A stretch of DNA of 64,000 nucleotides from Haloarcula marina (GCF_024218775.1 NZ_CP100404.1:248001-312000); one strand, 5' to 3'; shown: positions 8,556 to 17,517, counted from the first letter of the stretch. Numbers and translations are program-made. Notes: generated from the letters alone by a model not told the origin.

Positions 8556-9758
8556 ATGGCCGTCACCGACTCCGTCAGGCGAACCGTGGCCGACCTGCGG
8601 ACCGGTCACCCCGCTCGGTTGCTCGGCGCGGTAGCGGCCGGATGGTTCCTCGTCCTCGGGATGCGCTTCGTCATCCCCGCTATCTTACCGACCATCAGCG
8701 ACGAGTTCGGCGTCTCGAACGCCGCGGCCGGACTGGCCGTGACAGTCCTGTGGCTCACGTACGCGGTGATGCAGTTCCCGACGGGGGCGCTCATCGACCG
8801 GGTTGGCGAGCGGACGCTCCTCGTCGCGGGGGCCGCCCTCTCCGGCACGGGCCTGCTGGCGTACTTCGTCTCGCCCACCTTCGCGCTGTTCCTGTTGGCG
8901 ACGGCCGCGTTCGGCCTCGGGACGGGGCTGTACGGCCCGACCCGCGGGACGGTCCTCTCTCGGACCTTCGACGCCCGCGAGGGGACGGCCTTCGGCGCGG
9001 TGATGGCCGCTGGCTCCGTCGGGGCCGCCGCGCTCCCTTTCCTCGCGGCCGCGGTGACCATCCGCTACGGGTGGCGCGTCGCGCTTGCCGGTGCCGCGCC
9101 CCTCTTTTTCGTCGTCGCCGTCGCGCTGTGGCTCTCGATTTCGGACCGCCCGACCGCGACCGACGGCCGCCACCTCTTGACCGACCTACGGAGCGTCATC
9201 GCAGGCATCCGACACCGCGGTCTGCTCCTCGCCGTCGTCGGTGCGACGCTGATGCTGTTCGCGTTTCAGGCGGTGACGGCGTTCCTGACGACGTATCTCG
9301 TGACCGTGAAGACGCTGGACCAGAGCACCGCCGGGGCCCTCCTCTCCGTGCTGTTCGTCGGCGGCGCGGTTTCCCAGTCGGTGACCGGTCGCCTCGCCGA
9401 CCGCTACGGGTCGCCGTCGGTGCTGACCGCCGTGGCACTGGTGAGCGCCGTCCCCCTCGCACTCCTTCCGCGACTGGAGGGCGAAGTCGCCTTGGCGGCG
9501 GGTGCGGCGCTCGTCGGAATCCGGATGAGCGCCGGGCCGCTCTCGAACGCCTACATCGTCGACACGCTCCCGGATTCCGTCGAGGGTACCGGGTGGGGAC
9601 TGCTCCGGACCTGCTTCTTCGCCATCGGGTCGCTCGGTTCGACCGTCGTCGGAGTGCTCGCGGACCGGAGCCTGTTCGACACGGCGTTCTACCTGTTGGC
9701 GGCGCTGACGCTGGCGGCCGCCGTCGTCTACTTCCTGCTGCCGAAACGCGACGGCTGA
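8556..9758 (+). CDS. MFS transporter
   Basis: A 400-residue integral membrane protein with about 12 hydrophobic helices and major-facilitator hallmarks, including the loop-2/3-like stretch GALIDRVGERTLLVAG. The ATG at 8556 (MAVTDSVRR) is preferred; an in-frame GTG at 8535 would add seven residues. The substrate is unknown. It is followed 39 bp later by hisG on the same strand, but nothing ties it to histidine synthesis. Confidence 0.88.
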   Translation: MAVTDSVRRTVADLRTGHPARLLGAVAAGWFLVLGMRFVIPAILPTISDEFGVSNAAAGLAVTVLWLTYAVMQFPTGALIDRVGERTLLVAGAALSGTGLLAYFVSPTFALFLLATAAFGLGTGLYGPTRGTVLSRTFDAREGTAFGAVMAAGSVGAAALPFLAAAVTIRYGWRVALAGAAPLFFVVAVALWLSISDRPTATDGRHLLTDLRSVIAGIRHRGLLLAVVGATLMLFAFQAVTAFLTTYLVTVKTLDQSTAGALLSVLFVGGAVSQSVTGRLADRYGSPSVLTAVALVSAVPLALLPRLEGEVALAAGAALVGIRMSAGPLSNAYIVDTLPDSVEGTGWGLLRTCFFAIGSLGSTVVGVLADRSLFDTAFYLLAALTLAAAVVYFLLPKRDG

Positions 9759-9797
9759 GAGGGAAAGACAGTTCCCCGACGGCGTACCAGTTGGAAT

Positions 9798-10646
9798 ATG
9801 CGCATCGCCGTCCCCAACAAGGGCCGCCTGCACGACCCAAGCGTCGAACTGCTCGAACGTGCCGGCCTCCATCTGGTCGACGGGGCCGACCGCCAACTGT
9901 ACGCCCAGACGGTCGACCCCGACGTGACCGTCCTGTACGCCCGCGCCGCCGACATCCCGGAGTACGTCGACGACGGGGCCGCCGACATCGGTATCACCGG
10001 CCTCGACCAAGTCCGCGAGTCGGGCGCGGACCTCGTCGAACTCCGTGACCTCGGGTTCGGGTCGTGTCGCCTCGTCCTCGCCGCCCCGGAGGACGACGAC
10101 AGCGTCACGTCGGTCGAAGACTTCGAGGGCGGTCGCGTCGCCACGGAGTTCCCGAACATCACCCGCCGCTTCTTCGAGGACGCGGGCGTCGAGGTGGACA
10201 TCGCGGAGGTCTCGGGCGCGACGGAACTGACCCCCCACGTCGACATCGCCGACGGTATCGTCGACATCACCTCGACGGGAACGACCCTGCGGATGAACCG
10301 CCTCGAAATCGTCGACGAGGTGCTCCAGAGTTCCGTCCGCCTGTTCGCCCGCGACGACTCCGCCGACGACGAGAAGGTTCAGCAGGTGGACATGGCGCTG
10401 GGGTCCGTGCTCTCCGCGGAGGACAAACGCTACCTGATGATGAACGCCCCCGAGGCCGCACTCGACGACGTGAAGGAGGTCCTGCCGGGGATGGGCGGGC
10501 CGACGGTGATGGACATCGCCGGGTCCGAGGACGTGGCCGTCCACGCCGTCGTCGAGGAGTCCGCGGTGTTCGAGACCATCAACGCCCTCAAGCAGGTCGG
10601 CGCGAGCGACGTGCTGGTGACCGAAATCGAGCGCCTGGTGGAGTGA
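9798..10646 (+). CDS. hisG: ATP phosphoribosyltransferase, long form
   Basis: HisG catalyses the first step of histidine biosynthesis, joining ATP and PRPP. The 282-residue protein has the periplasmic-binding-like catalytic core ([11 protein letters not shown] start, ADIGITGLD, and the PRPP loop [10 protein letters not shown] at about 155-164). It also has the C-terminal ACT-like regulatory domain (about 205-282) that marks the long form, which is allosterically inhibited by histidine and needs no HisZ. hisH is also in this window, 37 kb away, so the his genes are dispersed. Confidence 0.96.
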   Translation: MRIAVPNKGRLHDPSVELLERAGLHLVDGADRQLYAQTVDPDVTVLYARAADIPEYVDDGAADIGITGLDQVRESGADLVELRDLGFGSCRLVLAAPEDDDSVTSVEDFEGGRVATEFPNITRRFFEDAGVEVDIAEVSGATELTPHVDIADGIVDITSTGTTLRMNRLEIVDEVLQSSVRLFARDDSADDEKVQQVDMALGSVLSAEDKRYLMMNAPEAALDDVKEVLPGMGGPTVMDIAGSEDVAVHAVVEESAVFETINALKQVGASDVLVTEIERLVE

Positions 10647-10691
10647 TAGAGTCGGGTCTGGTGACTCTCTCACCAGTCGAGACAAAGAGCG

Positions 10692-10703
10692 TGCTGCATA
10701 CAG
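10692..10703 (+). repeat. Left copy of 12-bp inverted repeat TGCTGCATACAG
   Basis: TGCTGCATACAG at 10692-10703 is repeated in opposite orientation at 12079-12090. The surrounding 40 bp are also weakly similar (a GAGAC...AAG motif before and TCAGCA after), so these look like decayed copies of a longer element. They bracket the HxlR/oxidoreductase pair. Confidence 0.6.
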
Positions 10704-10801
10704 TGGATGTCGTCAGCAACATGCCAACAGCAAGGAGTCACTGAAGCAACCGCTCAGTAAGTGTCCGTATTGACTGCCCCTCCCTGCGATTAACTGACGC
10801 A

Positions 10802-11137
10802 TCACCGTCCATCGATAATCCACTTCTCACCCCATTCGTAGATTTCATCGAACGCTGCGAGGAGTTCTTCCCCCTTTGGTGTCAGAGAGTAATACACGGC
10901 GACCGGACTGTCCTCTTCTACTCGACGCTCGACGTATTCTTTATCCTCTAACTCATCGAGCACGCGGGACAACGTCTGTGAGTTCGCATCCGTTGCTCGC
11001 TTGAGTTCGTTAAAGCGGAGTTCACCCTCCCGGAGGACATGAATGACGGTCATCCGCCAACGGGATCCGATTTCTTCGAGGGTTTTGATCACCGGACAGC
11101 CTCTGTATTTCGCTTCGAGCGTCTCATCAGATGACAT
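10802..11137 (-). CDS. HxlR-family winged-helix regulator
   Basis: A 111-residue MarR-like winged-helix protein of the HxlR type. It has the N-terminal CPVIKTLEEIGSRW segment (Cys14, a position used as a redox sensor in some family members), the helix-turn-helix around residues 38-60 (FNELKRATDANSQTLSRVL), and a wing ending YYSLTPKG. It is divergent from the NAD(P)-binding oxidoreductase gene at 11277, a common arrangement in which the regulator controls both genes. A TATA-like CTATATAGG lies near 11171. Codon use is less GC-biased than flanking genes, in keeping with acquisition. Confidence 0.9.
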   Translation of the reverse strand: MSSDETLEAKYRGCPVIKTLEEIGSRWRMTVIHVLREGELRFNELKRATDANSQTLSRVLDELEDKEYVERRVEEDSPVAVYYSLTPKGEELLAAFDEIYEWGEKWIIDGR

Positions 11138-11144
11138 CGGTGTG

Positions 11145-11200
11145 ACTTGGTCAGATGAACGTTCGCTGAGCTATATAGGAGTCACGCACTATGACCAAGT
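11145..11200. promoter_or_regulatory. Divergent promoter with candidate HxlR operator arms
   Basis: ACTTGGTCA (11145-11153) and its exact inverse TGACCAAGT (11192-11200) flank the TATA-like element of the HxlR gene (around 11171-11178). A second AT-rich box (CTATTATC, about 11252-11259) lies 25 nt before the oxidoreductase start at 11277. The 9-bp perfect inverted arms are a plausible operator for the divergently transcribed regulator. This is inference from position only. Confidence 0.5.
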
Positions 11201-11276
11201 ATGGAAATATGACCGCCAATCGCAACTCTCAGTTGTCAGTGTCGTACGACTGCTATTATCGAACTCACCAATCATA

Positions 11277-11915
11277 ATGAACGTACTACTACTCGGTGCG
11301 AGCGGACGAATCGGACAGCGAACTGCCACTGAACTCCTTGACCGTGGCCACACAGTCACGGGCGTCTCCCGGAGCGGGACGGTCGAAGGAACCGACGCCG
11401 ACGGGTTCGTCGCCGTTGCCGGGGACGCGACCGTAGCCAGCGATGTTGCGAAGCTCGCGGCGGGTCACGACGCCGTGGTATCGACACTCGGCCCAAGTGA
11501 CGACGAGTCGCCCGAGGTCCTCCTGGACATGATAAGGGCCGTGGTCGAAGGACTGCGCCGCGCAGATGTCGAGAGAGTAATCTGGACTGGTGGCGCTGGC
11601 GGGCTTACAGTCGGTCCTGAGACGATGCTCGTCGAAACAGACGACTTCCCCGAGGAGTGGGACGCTATCGCGCGGGCCGCCATCGAGGCATACGATATCC
11701 TCAGTGAGGCGGACGACTTGGCGTGGTCGTATCTCGCGCCCGCCGCGCTGATCGAACCGGGCGAGCGCACCGGCAAGTACCGGACTGCCGACCGCGAACT
11801 CGTGACCGACGACGAGGGAGACAGCTACATTTCGATGGAAGACTTCGCCGTGGCCCTCGTAGACGAACTCGAAAACGAAAACGCCGTTCACACCTACCTC
11901 GGAACTGGGTACTGA
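11277..11915 (+). CDS. NAD(P)H-binding oxidoreductase (atypical SDR, YwnB/NmrA-like)
   Basis: A 212-residue Rossmann-fold protein starting MNVLLLGASGRIGQRTATEL, with the glycine-rich dinucleotide motif GASGRIG at residues 7-13. It also has a WTGGAGGL segment and a C-terminal region typical of atypical short-chain dehydrogenases that sense or use NAD(P)H. The frame continues upstream of ATG 11277 into the promoter, but homology and the TATA-like box 25 nt upstream fix the start. The adjacent divergent HxlR gene suggests electrophile or redox-stress control. The substrate is unknown. Confidence 0.87.
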   Translation: MNVLLLGASGRIGQRTATELLDRGHTVTGVSRSGTVEGTDADGFVAVAGDATVASDVAKLAAGHDAVVSTLGPSDDESPEVLLDMIRAVVEGLRRADVERVIWTGGAGGLTVGPETMLVETDDFPEEWDAIARAAIEAYDILSEADDLAWSYLAPAALIEPGERTGKYRTADRELVTDDEGDSYISMEDFAVALVDELENENAVHTYLGTGY

Positions 11916-12078
11916 CCGCGGGTTGGTGTCCGGTTTCTCTGTGATTTCGCCGCGCTCGCGATAGTCGCGTTTGCTGCCTTCGCCGTGAGCCTACGTCTCC
12001 AATCGCTTCGAGGAATGCCTGGACTTCGCGGTTCAGGGTGACCCGCACGCGGAACAGTTCCCCTGCTGAAAACGCGCT

Positions 12079-12090
12079 CTGTATGCAGCA
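12079..12090 (-). repeat. Right copy of 12-bp inverted repeat
   Basis: CTGTATGCAGCA is the exact inverse of the repeat at 10692-10703. It lies in the 225-bp non-coding stretch between the oxidoreductase and ggt. Read on the minus strand, about 11985-12114 is open (GERTKQFCCIQSAFSAGELF...) without resembling a complete gene, as expected of a mobile-element relic. Confidence 0.6.
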
Positions 12091-12140
12091 GAACTGCTTG
12101 GTCCTCTCACCCATCGAGAGGTTCCAACAAGGCCAGGGAG

Positions 12141-13766
12141 TCAGTACACGTCGACGGTCCCGTCTTTCCGCGGTTCCGTCGCGCCCGACAGCGTCCCGTC
12201 GTCCCAGCGGGCGATTTGCGCGCCGCCGAACTGGAGGGGCACGTCGACGGTCACCTCGTGACCGCGGCGGACGAGTTTCGACACCACGTCGGCGTCGAAA
12301 CGGGCCTCCGTCGCCAGCGTGCCGTCTTCCTGATAGCGCCAGCGCGGTTCGTCGAGCGCCGCCTGCAACGGCATTCCGCGGTCCAGCAGGTTCGAGAGCA
12401 CCTGCACGTGGCCCTGCGGTTGCATGTACCCGCCCATCACGCCGAAGGCCGCCCAGTCGTCCGCGCCGAAGCGGACGAGGCCGGGAATGAGCGTGTGGAA
12501 CGGCCGCTTGCCCGGTTCGAGGCGGTTGGGGTGGTCGGCATCGAGGGAGAAGGAGGCTCCGCGGTTCTGGAGGGTCAGTCCCGTCGACCCGGCGACCAGT
12601 CCGCTACCGAAGCCCATGAACAGGGAGTTGATGAACGAGACGACGTTGCCCTCGCCGTCGGCGACGGTCAGGAGCACGGTGTCGGCGTCCTCGGCGGGCG
12701 AGTCGAGCATCCCCACCTCGGGGTCGTCGATGGCCTCCGGACCGACCTCGGTCGCACGCCGTTCGGCCCACTGTTTCGACTGGAGCGGCGGAATCTCCTC
12801 GTAGTCCGGGTCGGTGATGTAGCGGTGCCCGTCGGTAAAGGCGAGTTTCGTGGCTTCGGCCAGCAGATGGGTCCGCTCGGCCTCGCTCTCGGTTTCGGGG
12901 ACGCCGACGGCCTCGGCGACGTTCAGCGCCTCCAGCGCGATGAGGCCCTGATTGTTCGGCGGGAGTTCGTACACCGTCGCGCCGCCGTAGGTGGTCGAGA
13001 CGGGGTCGGGGTACTCCACCTCGAAGGCCGCGAGGTCCGACCGGTCGAGGAACCCGCCCGCAGACTGCACCGTGTCGACGATTTCCTCGGCGATAGCGCC
13101 CTCGTAGAAGGGGGCCGCACCCTCGTCGGCCAGCGTCGCCAGCGTCTCGCCCAGTTCCGGCAGGCGCATGGTCTCGCCCACGTCAGGGGCGCGCTCTCCG
13201 TCGAGGAGGTACTGCTCGCGAGCGGCGTCGTTTCGCAGTTCCGGTTCGCAGAGTTCCCACGCCGAGGCGATGACCTCGCTGACCGGGAAGCCCTCGGTGG
13301 CGTAGTGGATGGCGTCCTCCAGCACAGTCGAGAGGGGGCGGCGACCGAACCGCTCGACGGTGGCCTCCCACCCGCGCGGTGCGCCGGGCACGGTCACGGC
13401 AAGCGGGCCGCGCTCGGGCATCTCGGCGTCCGCGGGTGCACAGTCGTCCCGTTCGGCCGCGCGCTCACGAACGGCCTCGCGGGTCGCGGCCTCGGGCGCG
13501 CCGCCGCAGGCCCGCATCGCGCCCACGTCGCCGTCGGCGGTGCGGTACAGCGCGAAGGCGTCCCCGCCCAGTCCGGTGCTCATCGGTTCGACGACGTTCA
13601 GCGTCGCCGCCGTCGCCACCGCCGCGTCGAAGGCGTTGCCACCGTCTCGGAGCACGTCGACGCCCGCTTGCGCGGCCAGCGGTTGGCTCGTCGCGACGAC
13701 GCCGCGAGTGCCGTAGGCCGTCGACCGGCGGGAGGTAAAGCGGTCCAGATTCGGCTGGCTGTCCAT
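12141..13766 (-). CDS. ggt: Gamma-glutamyltransferase (Ntn hydrolase)
   Basis: A 541-residue Ntn hydrolase that cleaves and transfers gamma-glutamyl groups, classically from glutathione. In haloarchaea the natural substrate may be gamma-glutamylcysteine. Visible landmarks are VVATSQPLAAQAG and DVLRDGGNAFDAAVA near the N-terminus, NVVEPMSTGLGGDAF (about 58-72), and the autoprocessing region DTVLLTVADGEGNVVS (about 345-360), where a Thr acts as N-terminal nucleophile after cleavage. MGFGSGLVAGSTGLTLQNRG follows. No clear signal peptide is seen, so it may act in the cytoplasm. Confidence 0.93.
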   Translation of the reverse strand: MDSQPNLDRFTSRRSTAYGTRGVVATSQPLAAQAGVDVLRDGGNAFDAAVATAATLNVVEPMSTGLGGDAFALYRTADGDVGAMRACGGAPEAATREAVRERAAERDDCAPADAEMPERGPLAVTVPGAPRGWEATVERFGRRPLSTVLEDAIHYATEGFPVSEVIASAWELCEPELRNDAAREQYLLDGERAPDVGETMRLPELGETLATLADEGAAPFYEGAIAEEIVDTVQSAGGFLDRSDLAAFEVEYPDPVSTTYGGATVYELPPNNQGLIALEALNVAEAVGVPETESEAERTHLLAEATKLAFTDGHRYITDPDYEEIPPLQSKQWAERRATEVGPEAIDDPEVGMLDSPAEDADTVLLTVADGEGNVVSFINSLFMGFGSGLVAGSTGLTLQNRGASFSLDADHPNRLEPGKRPFHTLIPGLVRFGADDWAAFGVMGGYMQPQGHVQVLSNLLDRGMPLQAALDEPRWRYQEDGTLATEARFDADVVSKLVRRGHEVTVDVPLQFGGAQIARWDDGTLSGATEPRKDGTVDVY

Positions 13767-13805
13767 GCCTGATACCGGTGGCTGGCCGGGAAAACTGTTT
13801 GGCCC

Positions 13806-15065
13806 TCAGCCGCGTCGCCACAGCGTCAGCGCGAACAGGAGGCCCAGCGCGGGGAAGACGGCGAGGCCGAGGAACGTCCCGCGGACGCCGACGACCGAGA
13901 GCAGATAGCCGGAGATGGCCGCCCCGGCCGCGCCGACGCCGAAGTTGTTCAGGTAGGTGTAACCGTACGACAGGCCCCGGTCACCGGGTGGGCTGTACTC
14001 GGCGATGGTCGCCTGATACATCGGCTGGAGGGCAAAGAGGAGAAAGCCCAGCGCGACGCTCACCGCGAGGAGGGGCCACAGACCCGCCTGCGCGGCGGGG
14101 ACGAACAGCAGGGCGACGACGGCGAGACCGGCGAATATCGCGCTGAGTCCCGCCGTGGTCTCGATGCGGTCGGTGAGTTTCCCGCCGACGTACTGCCCGG
14201 CGATGCCGACGGTCAGCAGGCCCGAGTAGAGGTAGAAGGCCAAGTCGAACTCCTCGGCCAGCGGACTGCCCGGTTCGAACAGTCGGACGAACTCCGTTAT
14301 CGGCGGGAGGAAGCCGCCGAGCACGTCCGGCAGGAACGTCAGCGTCCCGCGGTAGAACAGGCCGTTCATCATCACGACGAGCATCGCGAGCGTGAATCCG
14401 GTCGTAAAGAGCGCGCGACTGTCCGCGAGGAACTCCCCGAGCGAGGCCGCTTGGCCGTCGTCCGTGTCGTCGTCCACGTCACTCGACTCGCCACCGTCGG
14501 CGCTGACCGCCGCCGTCTCGTCGAACTCGGCGGTGAGGGCGTAGCCGACGGCGACGACGGCGGGCACGACCAGCAGGGCCGCGACGACCCGCCAGTCGAA
14601 CGCCAACAGGAGGAGGGCGGTCAGGAGCGGTCCGAGGGCGATACCGGCGTTGCCCGCCATCCCGTGGTAGGCGAAGCCGGTGCCGCGCTCCTCGACGCCG
14701 GTGGAGATGAGCGCGAGTCCCGCGGGGTGATAGACGCTGGCCGCCAGCCCCCACAGGCCCAACGCGAGCGCGATGGTCAGGACGCCCGGCGCGACGCTCA
14801 AGAGGAGGAACGAGCCCCCCATGCCGACGAGACAGGCGGTGACGAGTCGGTTCGACCCGTAGCGGTCCGCCAGCACGCCGCCCGGGAGCGCCCCCGCGCC
14901 GAACAAGGCGTAACCGACGGCGACGACGGTTCCCAGCAATGCCGTCGTCACCGGGAACTCGGTGAGCCAGACGACGACGAAGATGGGAATCGAGAGTTCG
15001 TAGGTGTGGACCAACCCGTGTGCGAGGCCGGTGAACGTGACGATGGCGCGGTCGTTCGTTTGCAT
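13806..15065 (-). CDS. MFS transporter
   Basis: A 419-residue protein with about 12 transmembrane helices. The N-terminal half contains the MFS motif region GGVLADRYGSNRLVTA and the pattern VYHPAGLALISTGV, seen in the FSR/fosmidomycin-resistance-like branch. A soluble acidic loop (about residues 185-215) separates the two six-helix halves. Its stop is 39 bp from the start of ggt on the same strand, and it lies 1 bp from the next upstream gene, so the three are probably co-transcribed. The substrate is not evident. Confidence 0.88.
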   Translation of the reverse strand: MQTNDRAIVTFTGLAHGLVHTYELSIPIFVVVWLTEFPVTTALLGTVVAVGYALFGAGALPGGVLADRYGSNRLVTACLVGMGGSFLLLSVAPGVLTIALALGLWGLAASVYHPAGLALISTGVEERGTGFAYHGMAGNAGIALGPLLTALLLLAFDWRVVAALLVVPAVVAVGYALTAEFDETAAVSADGGESSDVDDDTDDGQAASLGEFLADSRALFTTGFTLAMLVVMMNGLFYRGTLTFLPDVLGGFLPPITEFVRLFEPGSPLAEEFDLAFYLYSGLLTVGIAGQYVGGKLTDRIETTAGLSAIFAGLAVVALLFVPAAQAGLWPLLAVSVALGFLLFALQPMYQATIAEYSPPGDRGLSYGYTYLNNFGVGAAGAAISGYLLSVVGVRGTFLGLAVFPALGLLFALTLWRRG

Positions 15066-15066
15066 G

Positions 15067-15456
15067 CTAAATCAGTCCGAAGATGTTGTTGAGTGCGAAG
15101 CCCATGACCGCCGCGAAGCCGAAGTGCAACGCGACGAGCGGGACGGTCGATTTCGTCGAGAGCCGATACACGGAACTGACGGCGATGCCGTCGGCCACGA
15201 GCGTCGCGAGGACGACGACGAGGACGCCGAGACTCGGAGAGAAGAGGCCCGACTCGACGCCCCACTGCTGGAGCAACAGCGAGACGACGGCGGGGACGAT
15301 AGCGGCCTTCGCGGCCAGTTGGCTCGGCGTGTCGCCGATGAAGAAGGTCGCCGCCAGATGGAGGGTGACGGCGTAGAACAGCCACGTGAGCAACAGGGTG
15401 ACGACGACGGCGAGGACGCCGCCGCCGGTCAGACTCGGCGTTCCGGCCTGGAGCAT
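15067..15456 (-). CDS. Four-TM membrane protein (DUF7473-like)
   Basis: A 129-residue, very hydrophobic protein beginning MLQAGTPSLTGGGVLAVVVT, with four predicted membrane helices and the polar signature FFIGDTPSQLAAKAA. I associate it from memory with haloarchaeal DUF7473. A GTG two codons earlier is an alternative start. It precedes the MFS gene by a single base, which suggests co-transcription and perhaps coupling. Its function is unknown. Confidence 0.8.
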   Translation of the reverse strand: MLQAGTPSLTGGGVLAVVVTLLLTWLFYAVTLHLAATFFIGDTPSQLAAKAAIVPAVVSLLLQQWGVESGLFSPSLGVLVVVLATLVADGIAVSSVYRLSTKSTVPLVALHFGFAAVMGFALNNIFGLI

Positions 15457-15517
15457 ACCCACGGTTCGACGTGACGGCGTTTGTGTATTGTGTTCGGGGA
15501 AAGCGTCGGCCCGCGGC

Positions 15518-16078
15518 TCAGTCCAGCAGACCGAGTTCTTCGAGTCGCGAGACGATTTTGTCGACGGCTTCCTCGGCGTCTTCGGGTTTCTTCCCGCCGG
15601 TGATGACGAGTTTGCCGGAGCCGAAGAGAAGCGCCACCACGTCGGGTTCGTCGAGGCGGTAGACGAGGCCCGGGAACTGCTCGGGTTCGTACTCGATGTT
15701 CTCCAGCCCCAGACCGATAGCGATGGCGTTGAGGTTGAGGTTCCGTCCGAGGTCAGCGCTCGTGACGATGTTCTGGACGACGATTTCGGGGTTGTCGTCG
15801 ACCTGAATGTTCAGTTCGCGGAGCTTATCGAAGACGATGCGCAGACTCTGGTGCACGTCGTCGGTCGATTTCGCGCCAGTGCAGACGATTTTGCCCGAAC
15901 GGAAGATGAGCGCCGCAGACTTCGGATCCTGCGTGCGGTAGACGAGACCCGGGAACTGCTCCGGGTCGTAGTCGGCTCCCTCGAGGTCCATCGCCACGCT
16001 CTGAAGGTCGAGCTCCTGGCCGATTCCGGTCGAGGCGACGACGTTTTCGATGTTGATGGTCTCCTTGGGGTCAACCAT
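15518..16078 (-). CDS. tbp: TATA-box-binding protein
   Basis: A 186-residue general transcription factor that bends promoter DNA and recruits TFB and RNA polymerase. The two pseudo-symmetric TBP repeats are obvious. Each contains INIENVVAS/IVVQNIVTS, then YDPEQFPGLVYR/YEPEQFPGLVYR, then ALIFRSGKIVCTGAKS/ALLFGSGKLVITGGKK (repeat 1 about residues 6-93, repeat 2 about 97-184). It most resembles the housekeeping haloarchaeal TbpE. A strong TATA box sits 27-36 nt upstream of the ATG. Confidence 0.97.
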   Translation of the reverse strand: MVDPKETINIENVVASTGIGQELDLQSVAMDLEGADYDPEQFPGLVYRTQDPKSAALIFRSGKIVCTGAKSTDDVHQSLRIVFDKLRELNIQVDDNPEIVVQNIVTSADLGRNLNLNAIAIGLGLENIEYEPEQFPGLVYRLDEPDVVALLFGSGKLVITGGKKPEDAEEAVDKIVSRLEELGLLD

Positions 16079-16104
16079 GTCTCGACTTAAATCACGTATT
16101 TAAG

Positions 16105-16114
16105 GCTTATAAAG
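16105..16114 (-). promoter_or_regulatory. TATA box of tbp
   Basis: On the minus strand CTTTATAAGC is a near-consensus archaeal TATA element. It lies about 30 bp ahead of the tbp ATG (16078), giving a predicted transcript start only a few nucleotides before the codon. Its symmetry could also serve leftover transcription toward the Trm-G10 gene. Confidence 0.7.
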
Positions 16115-16241
16115 GTTCATGGCGTTTCATGGCTCGTCAACCACCGAAACAGTCGGTTTTCTGACGGTATCTCCGTATAAGTCGGGTCGGAAACGACCGC
16201 CGACCGGCACGCTCATACCCGCTCGGACGCACCGCTTGGGC

Positions 16242-17273
16242 GTGTACGTCCTCGAATTGGGTGGACAAGACGACGCGTTCGCGGCCTGCGAAGCAGAGAG
16301 CGCCGCGAGCGACGTGTCGGCGCTGGCCCCGGGGCTGGCGACAGCGCGCGGCGTCACGGCGCGCGCGCGACATCTCGCCTTCACCCACCGGGCTTGCGAA
16401 CTGGTCGGGACGGGTGACCCGACGGTCGAGAGCGCTCGCACCGTCTTGGAGGCCGCGTCCATCGACCGGACCGGAACCGTCGCCGTGCGGGCCGTCGACG
16501 TGCGAGCGAGCACTCACATCGACACCCAACGGGCGGAACGCACGCTCGGTGGCGTCCTCACGGACCGCGGGTTCGGCGTCGACCTCGACGACCCCGACCA
16601 CACGCTGTACGCCTACTTCGCGGACCCGGCGGGCGACGAGGAGGGCGGCGCGGGGAATGCCTGCTGTGCGCTCGGATGGGAACACACCACGAGCGTCCGC
16701 GACTTCGGCGAGCGGCAACCGACGGACCGCCCGTTCTTCCAGCCCGGAAGCATGGACCCCCTGGAGGCCCGTGCCCTCGTCAACATCGCCGGAGCGCGAC
16801 CCGGCGCGACCGTCGTCGACCCAATGTGCGGGACCGGCGGCATCCTGTTGGAAGCGGGTCTGGTCGGCGCGCGCGTCGTCGGCGGCGACGCCCAGACGAA
16901 GATGGTCCGCGGGACGCGGGACAACCTCGCGTACGCCCTCTCGGCGGAGGGCCACCCGGACCGGTCGGCGTACCCCGCGGCCGGTCGCTGGGACGTCGTT
17001 CGGTCCGACGCGGCCCGCCTGCCCCTGCGCGACGGGGCCGCCGACGCCGTCGTCTTCGACGCCCCGTACGGCCGTCAGTCGCGTATCGAGGGGGAACTTC
17101 GCCCCCTCGTTTCCGGTGCGCTCGGCGAAGCGCGCCGCATTGCGCCCCGGTGTGTCGTGGTCGCCGACCGGGACTGGCGCGACGCCGCGCGCGACGCTGG
17201 CTGGACCGTCGTCGGGTGGTTCGAGCGCCGCGTCCACCGGTCGCTGGTCCGACACGTCCACGTCTTGGAGTGA
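16242..17273 (+). CDS. trmG10: tRNA (guanine(10)-N2)-dimethyltransferase (Trm-G10)
   Basis: A SAM-dependent enzyme methylating N2 of G10 in tRNA. The 343-residue protein has an N-terminal THUMP RNA-binding region (about 1-150). The C-terminal Rossmann methyltransferase domain carries DPMCGTGGILLEAGLVGARVVGGDA (motif I region) and the catalytic FDAPYGRQS, the family's D-P/A-P-Y motif. GTG at 16242, giving MYVLELGGQDDAF, matches the usual archaeal N-terminus; the frame is open 41 codons upstream into the tbp promoter. It diverges from tbp. Confidence 0.92.
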   Translation: MYVLELGGQDDAFAACEAESAASDVSALAPGLATARGVTARARHLAFTHRACELVGTGDPTVESARTVLEAASIDRTGTVAVRAVDVRASTHIDTQRAERTLGGVLTDRGFGVDLDDPDHTLYAYFADPAGDEEGGAGNACCALGWEHTTSVRDFGERQPTDRPFFQPGSMDPLEARALVNIAGARPGATVVDPMCGTGGILLEAGLVGARVVGGDAQTKMVRGTRDNLAYALSAEGHPDRSAYPAAGRWDVVRSDAARLPLRDGAADAVVFDAPYGRQSRIEGELRPLVSGALGEARRIAPRCVVVADRDWRDAARDAGWTVVGWFERRVHRSLVRHVHVLE

Positions 17274-17361
17274 CTGTTCGTCCACTTCCGCTGGACGAAT
17301 GCCCACCTTTTGTTACGTGGTAACAACGCTTATACTGGGGACTGGTCATATACACACAACA

Positions 17362-17517
17362 ATGCCACGATGGTCCGACCCCGCCCCGTGTGACGAGAAC
17401 GAACGACTCTTCGAGTGTCCGGGCTGTGGGACGCGGCTCTGTAGCGACCGCTCGTCGGTGACGTGTGAGCGATGTGGCGAACCGATGCAGAACCTCAGCG
17501 TCCCGCGACCCGAGTAG
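17362..17517 (+). CDS. Small rubrerythrin-like zinc-ribbon protein
   Basis: A 51-residue protein whose CPGC (Cys19, Cys22) and CERC (Cys35, Cys38) pairs form a zinc ribbon of the kind annotated as rubrerythrin-like in haloarchaea. Two further cysteines (10 and 27) are present. A CTTATACT box at 17329-17336 lies 26-33 nt upstream of the ATG, indicating leaderless transcription. The gene ends flush against the stop of the convergent dephospho-CoA kinase gene. Its function is unknown; such miniproteins may bind nucleic acid or partner proteins. Confidence 0.87.
   Translation: MPRWSDPAPCDENERLFECPGCGTRLCSDRSSVTCERCGEPMQNLSVPRPE

Noticed and set aside
8096-10048. 650-codon plus-strand open frame spanning the deaminase, MFS and hisG genes
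   Set aside because: It overlaps three confident genes in other frames and has an Arg/Pro-rich shadow composition.
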